Virus record (IMG/VR): IMGVR_UViG_3300049435_000050
Span: 1 to 64,000 of that record
Direction: 5' to 3' (one strand)
Source: a virus
DNA: 64,000 nt
Position numbers and translations under genes: made by a program. Under the pieces are notes generated by a model that saw only the letters and a program-made list of their open reading frames with translations, had not been told where the DNA came from and searched no databases. Positions 49,160 to 58,159 of the stretch are shown piece after piece. Each line of letters begins with the position of its first letter. The stretch's first letter is position 1.

Positions 49160-51543
49160 AATCCTTGAATATATCCAAAGCGGCCATCGATCAAATACCA
49201 CCATCTGTTGACAGCCGGATTAACCGCTGCCTGTATCGTAAAATCACTGTTGCCTCCCGCATTTACAGCGCGAACTACAAAGTTTGTTGGTGACTGCGTG
49301 GCGGTAGGTGTGCCACTGACTACCCCGGTTGTACTTGATAGCGATAACCCAACGGGTAGTGTACCCGACAACAAACTGTACGATGTGGAAATTCCCCCAC
49401 TGTTGGTAGGCGATATTGGAGTTATAGGCTGTCCCTGCACATAAATGACGCTGCTGTAGACATAGCTAATCGATGGTGCAGGAATTTGATTAATTGCGAC
49501 GGTAACGTGTGTTGTTGAACTTCCCCCTGAATTAGAGCCTACAATCGTATAAGATGTGCTACCTGATACAACCGTTCCAGTTCCGCTTATAACTCCATTT
49601 GAAGTGCTGAAATTGAGCGAGGCGGGCAAAGCGGGGCTAATAGTAAATCCTGTAGCAGCCCCACCAACATTTATTGGTGACATATTCGTGATCGCTACGT
49701 TAATCGTTCCTGTTTGTGAACTTGGAGAGTACGAGATATTTGGCGGTGTTACAGCAGGCGGAATAACACTGATTGATATAGGAAACACAGACGAACCACC
49801 TGCATTTTGTGCAGTAATATTATATGCCGTTGCTGATTGTGTTACGCTTGGCGTGCCTGAGATTACCCCGGTACTTGTGTTTAGGGATAGGCCTGAAACA
49901 AGTGCAGGTGATACACTATAGCTGCTTACAAGACCACCTGAGTTGGCAGGACTTAGCGGCACAATGGCACTATTTTGTGTAAAGGTAAAAGGACTTCCTG
50001 CATAGCTTATGCTTGGTTTAACAGGCAAAACTGTGATCGTCACCCCGGCATTTGAACTTCCTGAACTATTTGAGGCCGTAACCGTGTACACTACTGCTGT
50101 CTGTACCACGCTTGGAGTCCCGCTGAATGTGCCTGAATTAAAGGTAATGCCTGTGGGAACACTTGGGCTTACTGACCATGTAGTTATCGCTCCACCGGTA
50201 TTGGACGCGCTCAGAGGCGTTATAGCAGTGTTTACGGTCTTAGTAATGGTATTGGGGGAATAAGATATGGATGGCTTTACTATTACCGGGGCTTGGGTCT
50301 TGATATTAATTACCGTAGTTCCCGTACCACCGCCATTAAGGGCGCTCACCGTATAGTTTGTAGCTGTCGTAACAGTGCTTGGGTTTCCCGAGATAATGCC
50401 TGTAGTGGCAGATATGACAAGGCCAGTGGGTAACGCAGGGCTGACTGACCACTGATTGCTACCGCCGCCAGTATTTGTTGGTATAATGCTTGCTATTGCT
50501 GTACCTGTAGTAAAGGTATAAGTTGCCGGAGTATAGGATATTATAGGTATAGGTACGGTTACGGAGCAAGTGCCAAACAATGGTACAGGCAACATAGCTG
50601 CCGTTATAGTTGGGTCTGCTTTCCCTGCCGGAGTATTGGTATTCCATCCATTGGGCGCAAACGCCGTGTTAGGGTCGAACCAAATGGAAGATGTTTGTCC
50701 TGCCGCATTAATAAAATTAATCTTATTGTTAGCCATAGTGATGTTATAACTGGCAACAAAGGGATTAGTATAATTACCAAAGGCTAACCCCACAGTGGAC
50801 ACAGGTAGCCTATTGCTGTATATCCTGTTATTGGACATTATGATGTCATGACCGCCTTGAACTTGGCATCCTTCCATCCCCGCCGTTACATAAGTATTAA
50901 ATTCTCCGTCTTGAAAACTTCCCCCCAAATCGCCCAAAACTGTCCCCGCAAGCCCTGTTGACTCTGTACTACCACCCTCACACTCATTGTAAAAATGCTG
51001 CATGTAATCAGTCGATAACCCGTTCACTTTAAAGAAAGAAAACTGATCGCCTATGTTAACATTATTAGTGGTGTGGTAGGATTTGTTATAGTTAGCACGT
51101 AATCCGCCGCCTGATACGCCATTCCATTGTATTGAACAGCCCCCTTTGGTTGGCCTACCTACTTGCTCGCAGTTTTTAAAATAGTTGTAGTTGTTAACTA
51201 TGAAGCCATTTGTGACCGCCTGTACTAAGATACCATAAGAGTCATTTTCAAAATAACAGGTGTCTACTGTAATATTTGAGCCACCATGTATATCGACAGC
51301 ACCACTGTAAGATGCCGTAGAAGCGTTAATAAGCTTGCACTTAGTGATATGTATGTTGGTACAGTTTGTTAATCGTATACAGAACTGTCCCCCCGCCGCG
51401 TTGATACTGTCTCCGCTTATGGTTTGATTGGATACGTTTGACAGGGTTATAGTGGCGTGATTGGTGAAAGTACCGCATCCGGGAACGGCCTGTCCAAAGC
51501 ACCAAAAAGGCACAAGTAAAAGTAATAGGGTTAATCGCTTCAT
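49156..51543 (-). CDS. Secreted/virion adhesin: beta-helix plus five Ig-like repeats
   Basis: 795 codons. Signal peptide about 17 residues, cleavage CFG|Q. Residues about 30-330: parallel beta-helix rungs (NITVDTCYFENDSYGILVQA, NNRIYSN) as in pectate-lyase-like folds. Residues about 335-785: five He_PIG-type Ig repeats, each with a P-x-G-L...G-x-I-S-G-x-P signature. C-terminal WWYLIDGRFGYI cap. Glycan-binding or depolymerising fibre is likely. The signal peptide is odd for a virion protein. Confidence 0.75.
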   Translation of the reverse strand: MKRLTLLLLLVPFWCFGQAVPGCGTFTNHATITLSNVSNQTISGDSINAAGGQFCIRLTNCTNIHITKCKLINASTASYSGAVDIHGGSNITVDTCYFENDSYGILVQAVTNGFIVNNYNYFKNCEQVGRPTKGGCSIQWNGVSGGGLRANYNKSYHTTNNVNIGDQFSFFKVNGLSTDYMQHFYNECEGGSTESTGLAGTVLGDLGGSFQDGEFNTYVTAGMEGCQVQGGHDIIMSNNRIYSNRLPVSTVGLAFGNYTNPFVASYNITMANNKINFINAAGQTSSIWFDPNTAFAPNGWNTNTPAGKADPTITAAMLPVPLFGTCSVTVPIPIISYTPATYTFTTGTAIASIIPTNTGGGSNQWSVSPALPTGLVISATTGIISGNPSTVTTATNYTVSALNGGGTGTTVINIKTQAPVIVKPSISYSPNTITKTVNTAITPLSASNTGGAITTWSVSPSVPTGITFNSGTFSGTPSVVQTAVVYTVTASNSSGSSNAGVTITVLPVKPSISYAGSPFTFTQNSAIVPLSPANSGGLVSSYSVSPALVSGLSLNTSTGVISGTPSVTQSATAYNITAQNAGGSSVFPISISVIPPAVTPPNISYSPSSQTGTINVAITNMSPINVGGAATGFTISPALPASLNFSTSNGVISGTGTVVSGSTSYTIVGSNSGGSSTTHVTVAINQIPAPSISYVYSSVIYVQGQPITPISPTNSGGISTSYSLLSGTLPVGLSLSSTTGVVSGTPTATQSPTNFVVRAVNAGGNSDFTIQAAVNPAVNRWWYLIDGRFGYIQGL

Positions 51544-51574
51544 TGTAAATTAATTATGACTATAAATCTATGTA

Positions 51575-51970
51575 TTATTTTTTAGCAAACCAAGTAGCTA
51601 AAATTGCAGCAACCATTAAGGCTATTGTAATTGCGATCTGCGTAGTACTCATTCTGCCCGATGTGGCAGCCTGATTAGTTTGGAGGGCAAGCATCGCGGC
51701 AGCAACTTCTTTTTTGAATGACTCGAATAAAAGTGCCATCTGTGCAGCGGCCGCATCCTTGTTTTTTATCTCATTTTCAGCATTACGCATGATGAGTTCC
51801 CTAAATTCGCGGTCATGTGAAAGGGTTAATTGCTGTATTTCCTTGAGGTGTGATATTTGCCCGCGTGTAAATTCCTTTTCAGCAAGTGAAAGATCGTTAA
51901 GGCGCTTGACTTCGGTATCTACGTGTTGGATAGCGGCTTTGGTCGGATCTGGTAGTTTAGCCTTCGGCAT
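51575..51970 (-). CDS. Coiled-coil protein with C-terminal membrane anchor (lysis accessory)
   Basis: 131 codons. Long coiled coil (about 20-90), then a C-terminal membrane helix (about 110-128). The shape is the reverse of an Rz spanin; it may be a spanin-like or tail-anchored lysis protein. Confidence 0.5.
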   Translation of the reverse strand: MPKAKLPDPTKAAIQHVDTEVKRLNDLSLAEKEFTRGQISHLKEIQQLTLSHDREFRELIMRNAENEIKNKDAAAAQMALLFESFKKEVAAAMLALQTNQAATSGRMSTTQIAITIALMVAAILATWFAKK

Positions 51971-51971
51971 G

Positions 51972-52226
51972 TTATTTCCCTTTAGACAGAATCAAAGCAG
52001 TGAGTTTATCGATCTTCTCATGCAATGGGTTCATGTGGTCTTTAAACTTTTCATCCACTATACGCTGTATAGCTTCATCCCTGCTGTCAGACCAGTATTT
52101 GAAAACATAATAAATAGCCGTATGGGTAAGTCCATACAGAGTAGCCCACGGTAATAAATTCACTAAGACGATATACCACGGACTTTGAGGTGGTTCAGGT
52201 AAAGCCATTTCTCTATTATTATTCAT
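51972..52226 (-). CDS. Small membrane protein
   Basis: 84 codons; ATG at 52226 or 52208. One long or two short membrane segments (about 17-45) then a charged helix. Coupled by 1-base spacing to neighbours. Possible holin or spanin partner. Confidence 0.5.
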   Translation of the reverse strand: MNNNREMALPEPPQSPWYIVLVNLLPWATLYGLTHTAIYYVFKYWSDSRDEAIQRIVDEKFKDHMNPLHEKIDKLTALILSKGK

Positions 52227-52227
52227 G

Positions 52228-52587
52228 TTAAAACATTTTCAATCGCTTGCCACAGATCAATACTATCATAGTAACGCAAGCCACACCAGTATTAAAACAC
52301 CAAAACTTCGTTATCGGGTCAATTAACAATTGATGATGGTTCAAGATAATCAAAATATAATTAATAATTAAAGTCCAAAAGCATATTAAGTTAAATTCCT
52401 TGTGCCAAATACTTTCAAACCCTGTTCGTTGGTCTATGTAAAAGAATAACAACATAGCTAAGTTTAAATAGTTGTAGAACAACTTCTTTTGCTCTATAGG
52501 CACATCTGGATTTGTCAATTGAAGTATATACAGGCTAAAAAGCACACAATATAACAAAATTGCCCCTATGCATAATAACGACCTCAT
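52228..52587 (-). CDS. Four-helix membrane protein
   Basis: 119 codons from ATG at 52587, set by ATGA overlap with the upstream gene. Four membrane helices (about 5-24, 40-52, 70-85, 98-113). Candidate second holin or superinfection-exclusion protein. Confidence 0.55.
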   Translation of the reverse strand: MRSLLCIGAILLYCVLFSLYILQLTNPDVPIEQKKLFYNYLNLAMLLFFYIDQRTGFESIWHKEFNLICFWTLIINYILIILNHHQLLIDPITKFWCFNTGVACVTMIVLICGKRLKMF

Positions 52588-52706
52588 TCGCCAATATCTG
52601 GGACGCACTTCCCTTGTGAGTTGCGATAATAACCTGGTGGGCAAGCAGGAGGATCGGTCATTGGTTTCACCACCGGCTTCTTTGTTTTTGTTGTTTTCTT
52701 TGCCAT
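52584..52706 (-). CDS. Small Lys/Pro-rich protein
   Basis: 40 codons (ATG 52706). Lys-rich first half, C-x-P-G...GKC in the second half, so two Cys may pair. Coupled downstream. Confidence 0.45.
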   Translation of the reverse strand: MAKKTTKTKKPVVKPMTDPPACPPGYYRNSQGKCVPDIGE

Positions 52707-52710
52707 TTTT

Positions 52711-52866
52711 TTAATTATTTTCGTTAGTAAGTCTTTCAAGTTCCTCTCTGCGCTTTTTCAACATAGCCACCATATCCATTCTGTGCTGGCTTGGGTCGCA
52801 ATCATCTAAGGCATCTGTTAAAAACTCGATGTCGTCTATCAGGATTAAGGTTAAGAGCTTTTTCAT
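52711..52866 (-). CDS. Small acidic/basic helical protein
   Basis: 51 codons; start shares one base with the previous stop. Acidic centre, basic helix end (LKKRREELERL). Not recognised. Confidence 0.45.
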   Translation of the reverse strand: MKKLLTLILIDDIEFLTDALDDCDPSQHRMDMVAMLKKRREELERLTNENN

Positions 52867-52979
52867 TAAGGTAATAATTTTTTATAAGCATCGCATCTAC
52901 TTGCTTCTATTTCTTCCTCTGTGGCCTTTGTCAACTGGCTTTTCCGTCTATTATTACTACACCGGATACGCTTAGCCAT
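52866..52979 (-). CDS. Small basic protein
   Basis: 37 codons (ATG 52979), basic N-terminus with two Cys. Coupled by 1-base overlap. Not recognised. Confidence 0.4.
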   Translation of the reverse strand: MAKRIRCSNNRRKSQLTKATEEEIEASRCDAYKKLLP

Positions 52980-52993
52980 TGCCGTGATTATTT

Positions 52994-53287
52994 TTAAATT
53001 TCTTCTAACCATCGCTTTTTACCATCAACCAAAATATGGCAGTCGCCATCCCCGTTGCAGATAACGTCACATTCTTTAAAGTTGTAATCAACCACATTCT
53101 TACTGAAATGATCACCCAATGGGCTGTCCATAGGTACTGACACCTGCCTTATAGTCACACTTTCGCCATGAATCTTATATTTGCCTTCGTTTATCAAGGC
53201 TGCAATGATGGATTTAAGTAAGGATATCTGCACGTCTTTGTGGTGAAGTTGTTTTTCTGTTTCGGTTATGGGGATTGCAGTTTTCAT
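52994..53287 (-). CDS. Small unknown protein after the esterase gene
   Basis: 97 codons, beta-rich C-terminal half with CDVICNGDGDCHI (Cys and acids). Two bases after the fibre gene. Could be a small virion or chaperone protein. Confidence 0.5.
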   Translation of the reverse strand: MKTAIPITETEKQLHHKDVQISLLKSIIAALINEGKYKIHGESVTIRQVSVPMDSPLGDHFSKNVVDYNFKECDVICNGDGDCHILVDGKKRWLEEI

Positions 53288-53289
53288 AA

Positions 53290-54648
53290 CTATGGTGTTA
53301 AATAACTATTAATTACTGGCCTGATTAACGAATCTACTCTTTGCGCTCCAATTAAGCTTAGATGCGTTTGTCCATCAAAAAAATAAACTGTATTAGTCGG
53401 ATCGGATAGGTGCGGGTCTGCATTAATGTCCAAAAGTGTATCTACGGCTAGTGTATGCCACCTATTTCGATATCGGTTGTTGATCGTGTCGGTTAGTGAT
53501 TGAGCATAAACGGTAGTATTTAGCAATGTTAATAAAACCACCTTGTATCCGGCCGCTCTTGCCAATGAACATATTCTAACTGTTTGATTATATAAAGTGT
53601 CTATTCCGACATGATTGGGCGCTACAGTAAGATTATTATGTCCAATTAGCAAAGAATAACACATTTTTACTCTTGGCTGAGCTTTATTTACAACTTCACT
53701 ATTTAAGCTGTCGATGACATTTTGAGAGTTACGTCCTGAAACAGCTGAATTAATAAGATAAAGGTATCTCGTAGAAGGCAATAAATCGATAAGCGTATAA
53801 ACAGGATAGTTATAAGATGGTGAACCTTGTGCTGTGGCTGTTATACTATCGCCCCCGGAATTCCATAATCCCGGTATTGGTGTAATATATCTTGCTATTA
53901 AATATGTAGTTAGTGTTAATACCTCTGAATCAGACAACTGCCTGTCGTAAACAAGTATGCGCGATATATCGCCTATGAAATAGTTCAGTCCCGTTATTTT
54001 CCCTATTATATGGCCGCCTGTCGGGGCTATTGGGTTGGCTGTTAAATTTAATGGCGTGAATTTATTAGCTAAACAGTTATATATTTTTGTATTGGACGCA
54101 GAATGAGAACAAACTACAATCTCATCCACATCATTCCCCGTAAAAAAATCAGCCGATTCCTCTGAAGTGACACCCGGATAGTACACCCCTGAATTAATGC
54201 CTCGCGTAGACCCCAAAAAATCAACTAATCCATATCCGTTATTAGTATTTCCATTTTGAAAAGTCCCCAAATTGGAATTTGCTGAAACCATAGGCGATAC
54301 GCGCCTGATAATTACCATTGTGAAATTCGTACTTGAAGTGGGCAGATTCCCCGCCAAAAACTGCCCACCTGAAAATGTTGCATATGCATTATTTCCACTG
54401 CCCCCATTATGGTGATATATTGGCTGTTTTGTCGTGTCCGACTGTGAAGAAATGATCGATCCTACCGCGTCTGTGATCTGCGTAATTTTATTGTGATAAG
54501 TAACTACCGAATTTTGATTAGAGAAATCAAAATCTGTTATAAGATTGCTTATTGAAGGCAATGATGTACTTGTCTGAATAATCTTTCTGTTGATTTTTTG
54601 GCCAAGTACCGATAAAGGAAATAGTAATAAAAATAATATAAACTTCAT
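53290..54648 (-). CDS. LamG-like plus SGNH hydrolase (carbohydrate esterase)
   Basis: 452 codons. Signal peptide cleavage VLG|Q. Residues about 33-255: LamG/ConA-like jelly roll. Residues about 260-450: SGNH hydrolase with GDSIT (S268), G305, GHNN (336-339) in place of GxND, and a C-terminal D425/H429 pair spaced one residue wider than the usual DxxH. It likely removes acetyl groups from a surface glycan of the host. Overlaps the next fibre gene by 1 base. Confidence 0.75.
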   Translation of the reverse strand: MKFILFLLLFPLSVLGQKINRKIIQTSTSLPSISNLITDFDFSNQNSVVTYHNKITQITDAVGSIISSQSDTTKQPIYHHNGGSGNNAYATFSGGQFLAGNLPTSSTNFTMVIIRRVSPMVSANSNLGTFQNGNTNNGYGLVDFLGSTRGINSGVYYPGVTSEESADFFTGNDVDEIVVCSHSASNTKIYNCLANKFTPLNLTANPIAPTGGHIIGKITGLNYFIGDISRILVYDRQLSDSEVLTLTTYLIARYITPIPGLWNSGGDSITATAQGSPSYNYPVYTLIDLLPSTRYLYLINSAVSGRNSQNVIDSLNSEVVNKAQPRVKMCYSLLIGHNNLTVAPNHVGIDTLYNQTVRICSLARAAGYKVVLLTLLNTTVYAQSLTDTINNRYRNRWHTLAVDTLLDINADPHLSDPTNTVYFFDGQTHLSLIGAQRVDSLIRPVINSYLTP

Positions 54649-57600
54649 TATTTTTGAGTTATGGTTGAAATCGCATCATACGTTACTGTGCCTGTCACGG
54701 TTGCCGTGACAGTTATGGTTGAACCCGATTTACACCATATAACTGAAGGCGCGAAATCAGAAACAGAGATTGCCGTTAATGCCGTATATGTTTTAGATTG
54801 GCTTGTGTTATTTTCATCAGTATATGTAAAAGATAAAGTTAATGTCCCCGCAGTTACTGCGGTTATATCTGCTGCAATATTTACAGTGTATAACCCGGCA
54901 TAAGTTGTTGTAAATGATTGTACGGTCTGCGTAGTTGTTTGCGCAGTTTTACTACCTGATATATCCCACGGTGCGTTAAACACCGTTGATCCAATATTCA
55001 TTGAGAATAAACCATTTTGTAGCATTTGAAAGTAAGGTTGGCCAGTTGTGTAAAAAACCAATCCTTTATTAGTCCCAACGCCTGCCACATTAGTTACAAA
55101 CCATGTAGCTCCAGGGCCTAAGAATTCTGCCTGCGTTGTGCTGGAAAATATGGCGCCATTTCCTCCTGCATTATTATAAGTAATGCTTCCTGTAGTTGTC
55201 GAATTTCCAGATATATTAAACGATGCAGGTTGAACTACAATTGAATTCGTTTTTATAAAAGAGTTCTCAGGGACAGTATACGCATTAAAGTAAGTACCGT
55301 CATAAACTACTTGCAGTATTTGGCCAGCTACAATATCGCCACTTTGTAATGTAGAAGTAGACTGCCTGTTAAGCGCTTTTACGCCCAAAGAATTTAAGTT
55401 CAATGTTGCAGTACTTGTGTTCGCATTTGTAAATTTTATTAAATAAGTATCGCCTGCGTTATATGCTACTGGTGCCGGGCTAATAGTAGCCGTATATGTA
55501 TTAGTACCGGACGCAACAGCGTATAAAATGCCACCTGACCCGCCAAAATATTGAGGGATATTTAAAGTGCTACCAACCAATGTTGCCGCACCTGCTGTAC
55601 CCGTTGTTGTCAGAATTATCGACTCCTGCTTACCTGCTAATGCCGTAAACACCCCACCTGATCGAACAGGAAACAAACTGCCTGCCGTAGGAGTAGAATC
55701 AATAGCTAAAGTAAATGGATTACCCACGCTTCCATCCCCTGTAAATGTTCCGGTAGCAAAGTTAACAGCCGGGTAATATTGAACTGACCAAGATGCGGCA
55801 GTCGTTCCAGATGTAAGGATGCAAGTATAAATAGCGGCTGAAGTGCCGATCATAGTTTGCACTAAGTTAGAGCCCGATGAGTTAACGGTTACATTCCCTG
55901 TGCTGTTATTAACTATTAAAAATTGCTGATATTGAGTTAGCGTTGACGCAACAGGTAAAACAACTGTCTGTGTGGTAGTACCCGTAAAAAACGTTTGTGC
56001 GGGTGACGATACGGTGAGCGTTGTTGTACCGACTGCGGTGGCTATGGTTTGGCCGCCAGTTATAAAATTATTAGCAGAAAAATTAACATTTGCATCCCAT
56101 TTAGAAATTGTGCTTGCTGTTGGGGTTGATGTTCCCCCACCCCCTGAACCATTACTTGCCGCCGTTAACCTCCCCTTAGCATCTACTGTAATATTCGCAT
56201 TAGTGTAACTTCCTGCGCTTACGGCTGTATTAGCTAATGTTGCCGCTACGCTTCCCGGCCCTGATGCTGTAACGTCCCCTGTTAGGGCGGTGATATAGTT
56301 TCCTGATGCCTGTTTTCCGCTTATACCGGTAACTAAATTATTATAATCAGCCAGAAAGCCTGCCTTAGACTTTATTAATGTTGTATCAACTTTAAATGTA
56401 CTACTCCCCGAGGCGTCATATGTAGCTGTCCCAGAAACGAGCGCAATACCATATCCATAAGCTAAAGTTGCAAGGGTGGTATTGAAATTACTGGCAATAC
56501 TATGCCCAGCTATGGTAAAATCATGCTTATACCTTGTGTCCGTACGTGGGAATAGATTAGTTACTGTTTGCAACCCCGTTGACGAAGTATCGGTCCTTAT
56601 CGTATGATTAGGTGTAGTAGTAGGATTAGCCACACTGGAAATAATACCGAAGCCGTCTGTTTTCGAAAAGGAGGTTAACGTTCCTGTATGTAAAGCTGCC
56701 ACACTATCAGCCATGAACCTTGCTATACTGTCAACCTGTCTTTTTGATGGAATATAATTCCCTGTTGGAAGTAAATAAACACCATCGTAATAAGCAGCAT
56801 TTGCATCAATAGTGCTACTGAAGTGCATTCCCGACGTGCCTGTGTTAAACCCCTGGTTCCCTGATCCGTTAGTGAAGTTAACAGCGGCACTATTACTGCT
56901 TGCATTAACTGTGGCCGTGTTACCCGCACCATTACTGCCGTTTATTTGCGCCTGTGCTGTCGAGACATTGATTCCGTAATGATCTCCGCCTGGATTGGTT
57001 ATGTTAGTCCCGAAATTGTTAGCCCCCCATATCGTAGAGCCGTTTACGCCCCCGAAGTCTGTACCCGATATTGTAAAATTAAAATTATTTATGTCGATAG
57101 ACCTTGATGCCGTCAAAGACCCGCCAAGCCTTAAATTACCGCTGCTAAGCTGTACGCCGCCACCACTGGCCGTAAACGCAGGCGCGGCGCCTATCGTGTT
57201 ATAGCTAATCGTTTTCGCCCCCGAGCCGTCAAAAGTAGTCCCAGACGATGCCCCTGTGCCTGAATTGTTCATCGTAAGGGGGAAGGTTGTAGTGCCGCCG
57301 CCGCCACCAACCAAACTAATGGTATCATTAGAGATGGTAAACTGCGTGGGGTTGAAATGAGCCGCATTGGCAGTCAGTGTATCTATTAAAGCCTTGTGAG
57401 TCACAACACCCCCTTGTGACACCGTATCTATGCCGAAGTTTTGTCCGGTTAACGTAATTGGGAAAGTCGGTAGGTAGATTGCTTGGCTACTGAAAAACAG
57501 GTTACCAAATCCATCATCTTGTATTACCTCCCCGCTACGCCCGTGTCTGCTTGGAAATATGTATTCCCCCGCTACTTTTATGGTGTCTGTCCTTAATGTT

Positions 57601-58154
57601 CTTACCCATGGGTTAGCATAGGATTGTTGAACCAATGGAATAGAGAATACAAACTCATTAGCGGGGCCAGGTGGAATGATTACAGTCGAAGTAGGAGTAA
57701 TCAATACCGACCCAACAATAAGCGTGTCAGTACCAAAAGCTGGCTGTATAGGCGTTGGACTCAATATCCCTACCTTTATCCCTATGCCATTATTCGCTTT
57801 AGTGGCATATACTGTCTCGTATCGTGAATACACAGAGTCACGCGCTTGTAGTGTGAAGTTCGTATTACTACCGAGTGTGTAGATTTGGTTGTTTATGCGC
57901 CATGTACCTGTATGAACGGTTAGTGTGCTGCTGACTACAGTCATTGACAAACCTGTCAGGACTGTATTAGGAGGCGTGTAAGGGAATAGCGGATACCAAC
58001 CGAGGGTAGCACCATTGTACCACCAGCGCGTGCCTGTAGAAGGTTCGTTGTACAGCGTAGTCTGTGGTACTTGTACAGGGTTAACGGGTTGTGCCTGTTG
58101 TGCCATCACCCAAGCAGGCAGTAAAAGCAATATGAATAGTAAAATCTTTTTCAT
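54648..58154 (-). CDS. Long tail fibre-like protein
   Basis: 1168 codons. Signal peptide cleavage VMA|Q. The body is Thr/Ser/Gly/Asn-rich with repeated fibre blocks (TGDVTASGPGSVAATLANTA, DAKGRLTAASNG, GSGAKTISYNTIGA) common in phage fibres. The C-terminal 100 residues form a beta domain with one Cys. Largest adhesin of the block; likely the main receptor fibre. A signal peptide on such a protein is unusual. Confidence 0.75.
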   Translation of the reverse strand: MKKILLFILLLLPAWVMAQQAQPVNPVQVPQTTLYNEPSTGTRWWYNGATLGWYPLFPYTPPNTVLTGLSMTVVSSTLTVHTGTWRINNQIYTLGSNTNFTLQARDSVYSRYETVYATKANNGIGIKVGILSPTPIQPAFGTDTLIVGSVLITPTSTVIIPPGPANEFVFSIPLVQQSYANPWVRTLRTDTIKVAGEYIFPSRHGRSGEVIQDDGFGNLFFSSQAIYLPTFPITLTGQNFGIDTVSQGGVVTHKALIDTLTANAAHFNPTQFTISNDTISLVGGGGGTTTFPLTMNNSGTGASSGTTFDGSGAKTISYNTIGAAPAFTASGGGVQLSSGNLRLGGSLTASRSIDINNFNFTISGTDFGGVNGSTIWGANNFGTNITNPGGDHYGINVSTAQAQINGSNGAGNTATVNASSNSAAVNFTNGSGNQGFNTGTSGMHFSSTIDANAAYYDGVYLLPTGNYIPSKRQVDSIARFMADSVAALHTGTLTSFSKTDGFGIISSVANPTTTPNHTIRTDTSSTGLQTVTNLFPRTDTRYKHDFTIAGHSIASNFNTTLATLAYGYGIALVSGTATYDASGSSTFKVDTTLIKSKAGFLADYNNLVTGISGKQASGNYITALTGDVTASGPGSVAATLANTAVSAGSYTNANITVDAKGRLTAASNGSGGGGTSTPTASTISKWDANVNFSANNFITGGQTIATAVGTTTLTVSSPAQTFFTGTTTQTVVLPVASTLTQYQQFLIVNNSTGNVTVNSSGSNLVQTMIGTSAAIYTCILTSGTTAASWSVQYYPAVNFATGTFTGDGSVGNPFTLAIDSTPTAGSLFPVRSGGVFTALAGKQESIILTTTGTAGAATLVGSTLNIPQYFGGSGGILYAVASGTNTYTATISPAPVAYNAGDTYLIKFTNANTSTATLNLNSLGVKALNRQSTSTLQSGDIVAGQILQVVYDGTYFNAYTVPENSFIKTNSIVVQPASFNISGNSTTTGSITYNNAGGNGAIFSSTTQAEFLGPGATWFVTNVAGVGTNKGLVFYTTGQPYFQMLQNGLFSMNIGSTVFNAPWDISGSKTAQTTTQTVQSFTTTYAGLYTVNIAADITAVTAGTLTLSFTYTDENNTSQSKTYTALTAISVSDFAPSVIWCKSGSTITVTATVTGTVTYDAISTITQK

Positions 58155-58159
58155 TGTCC

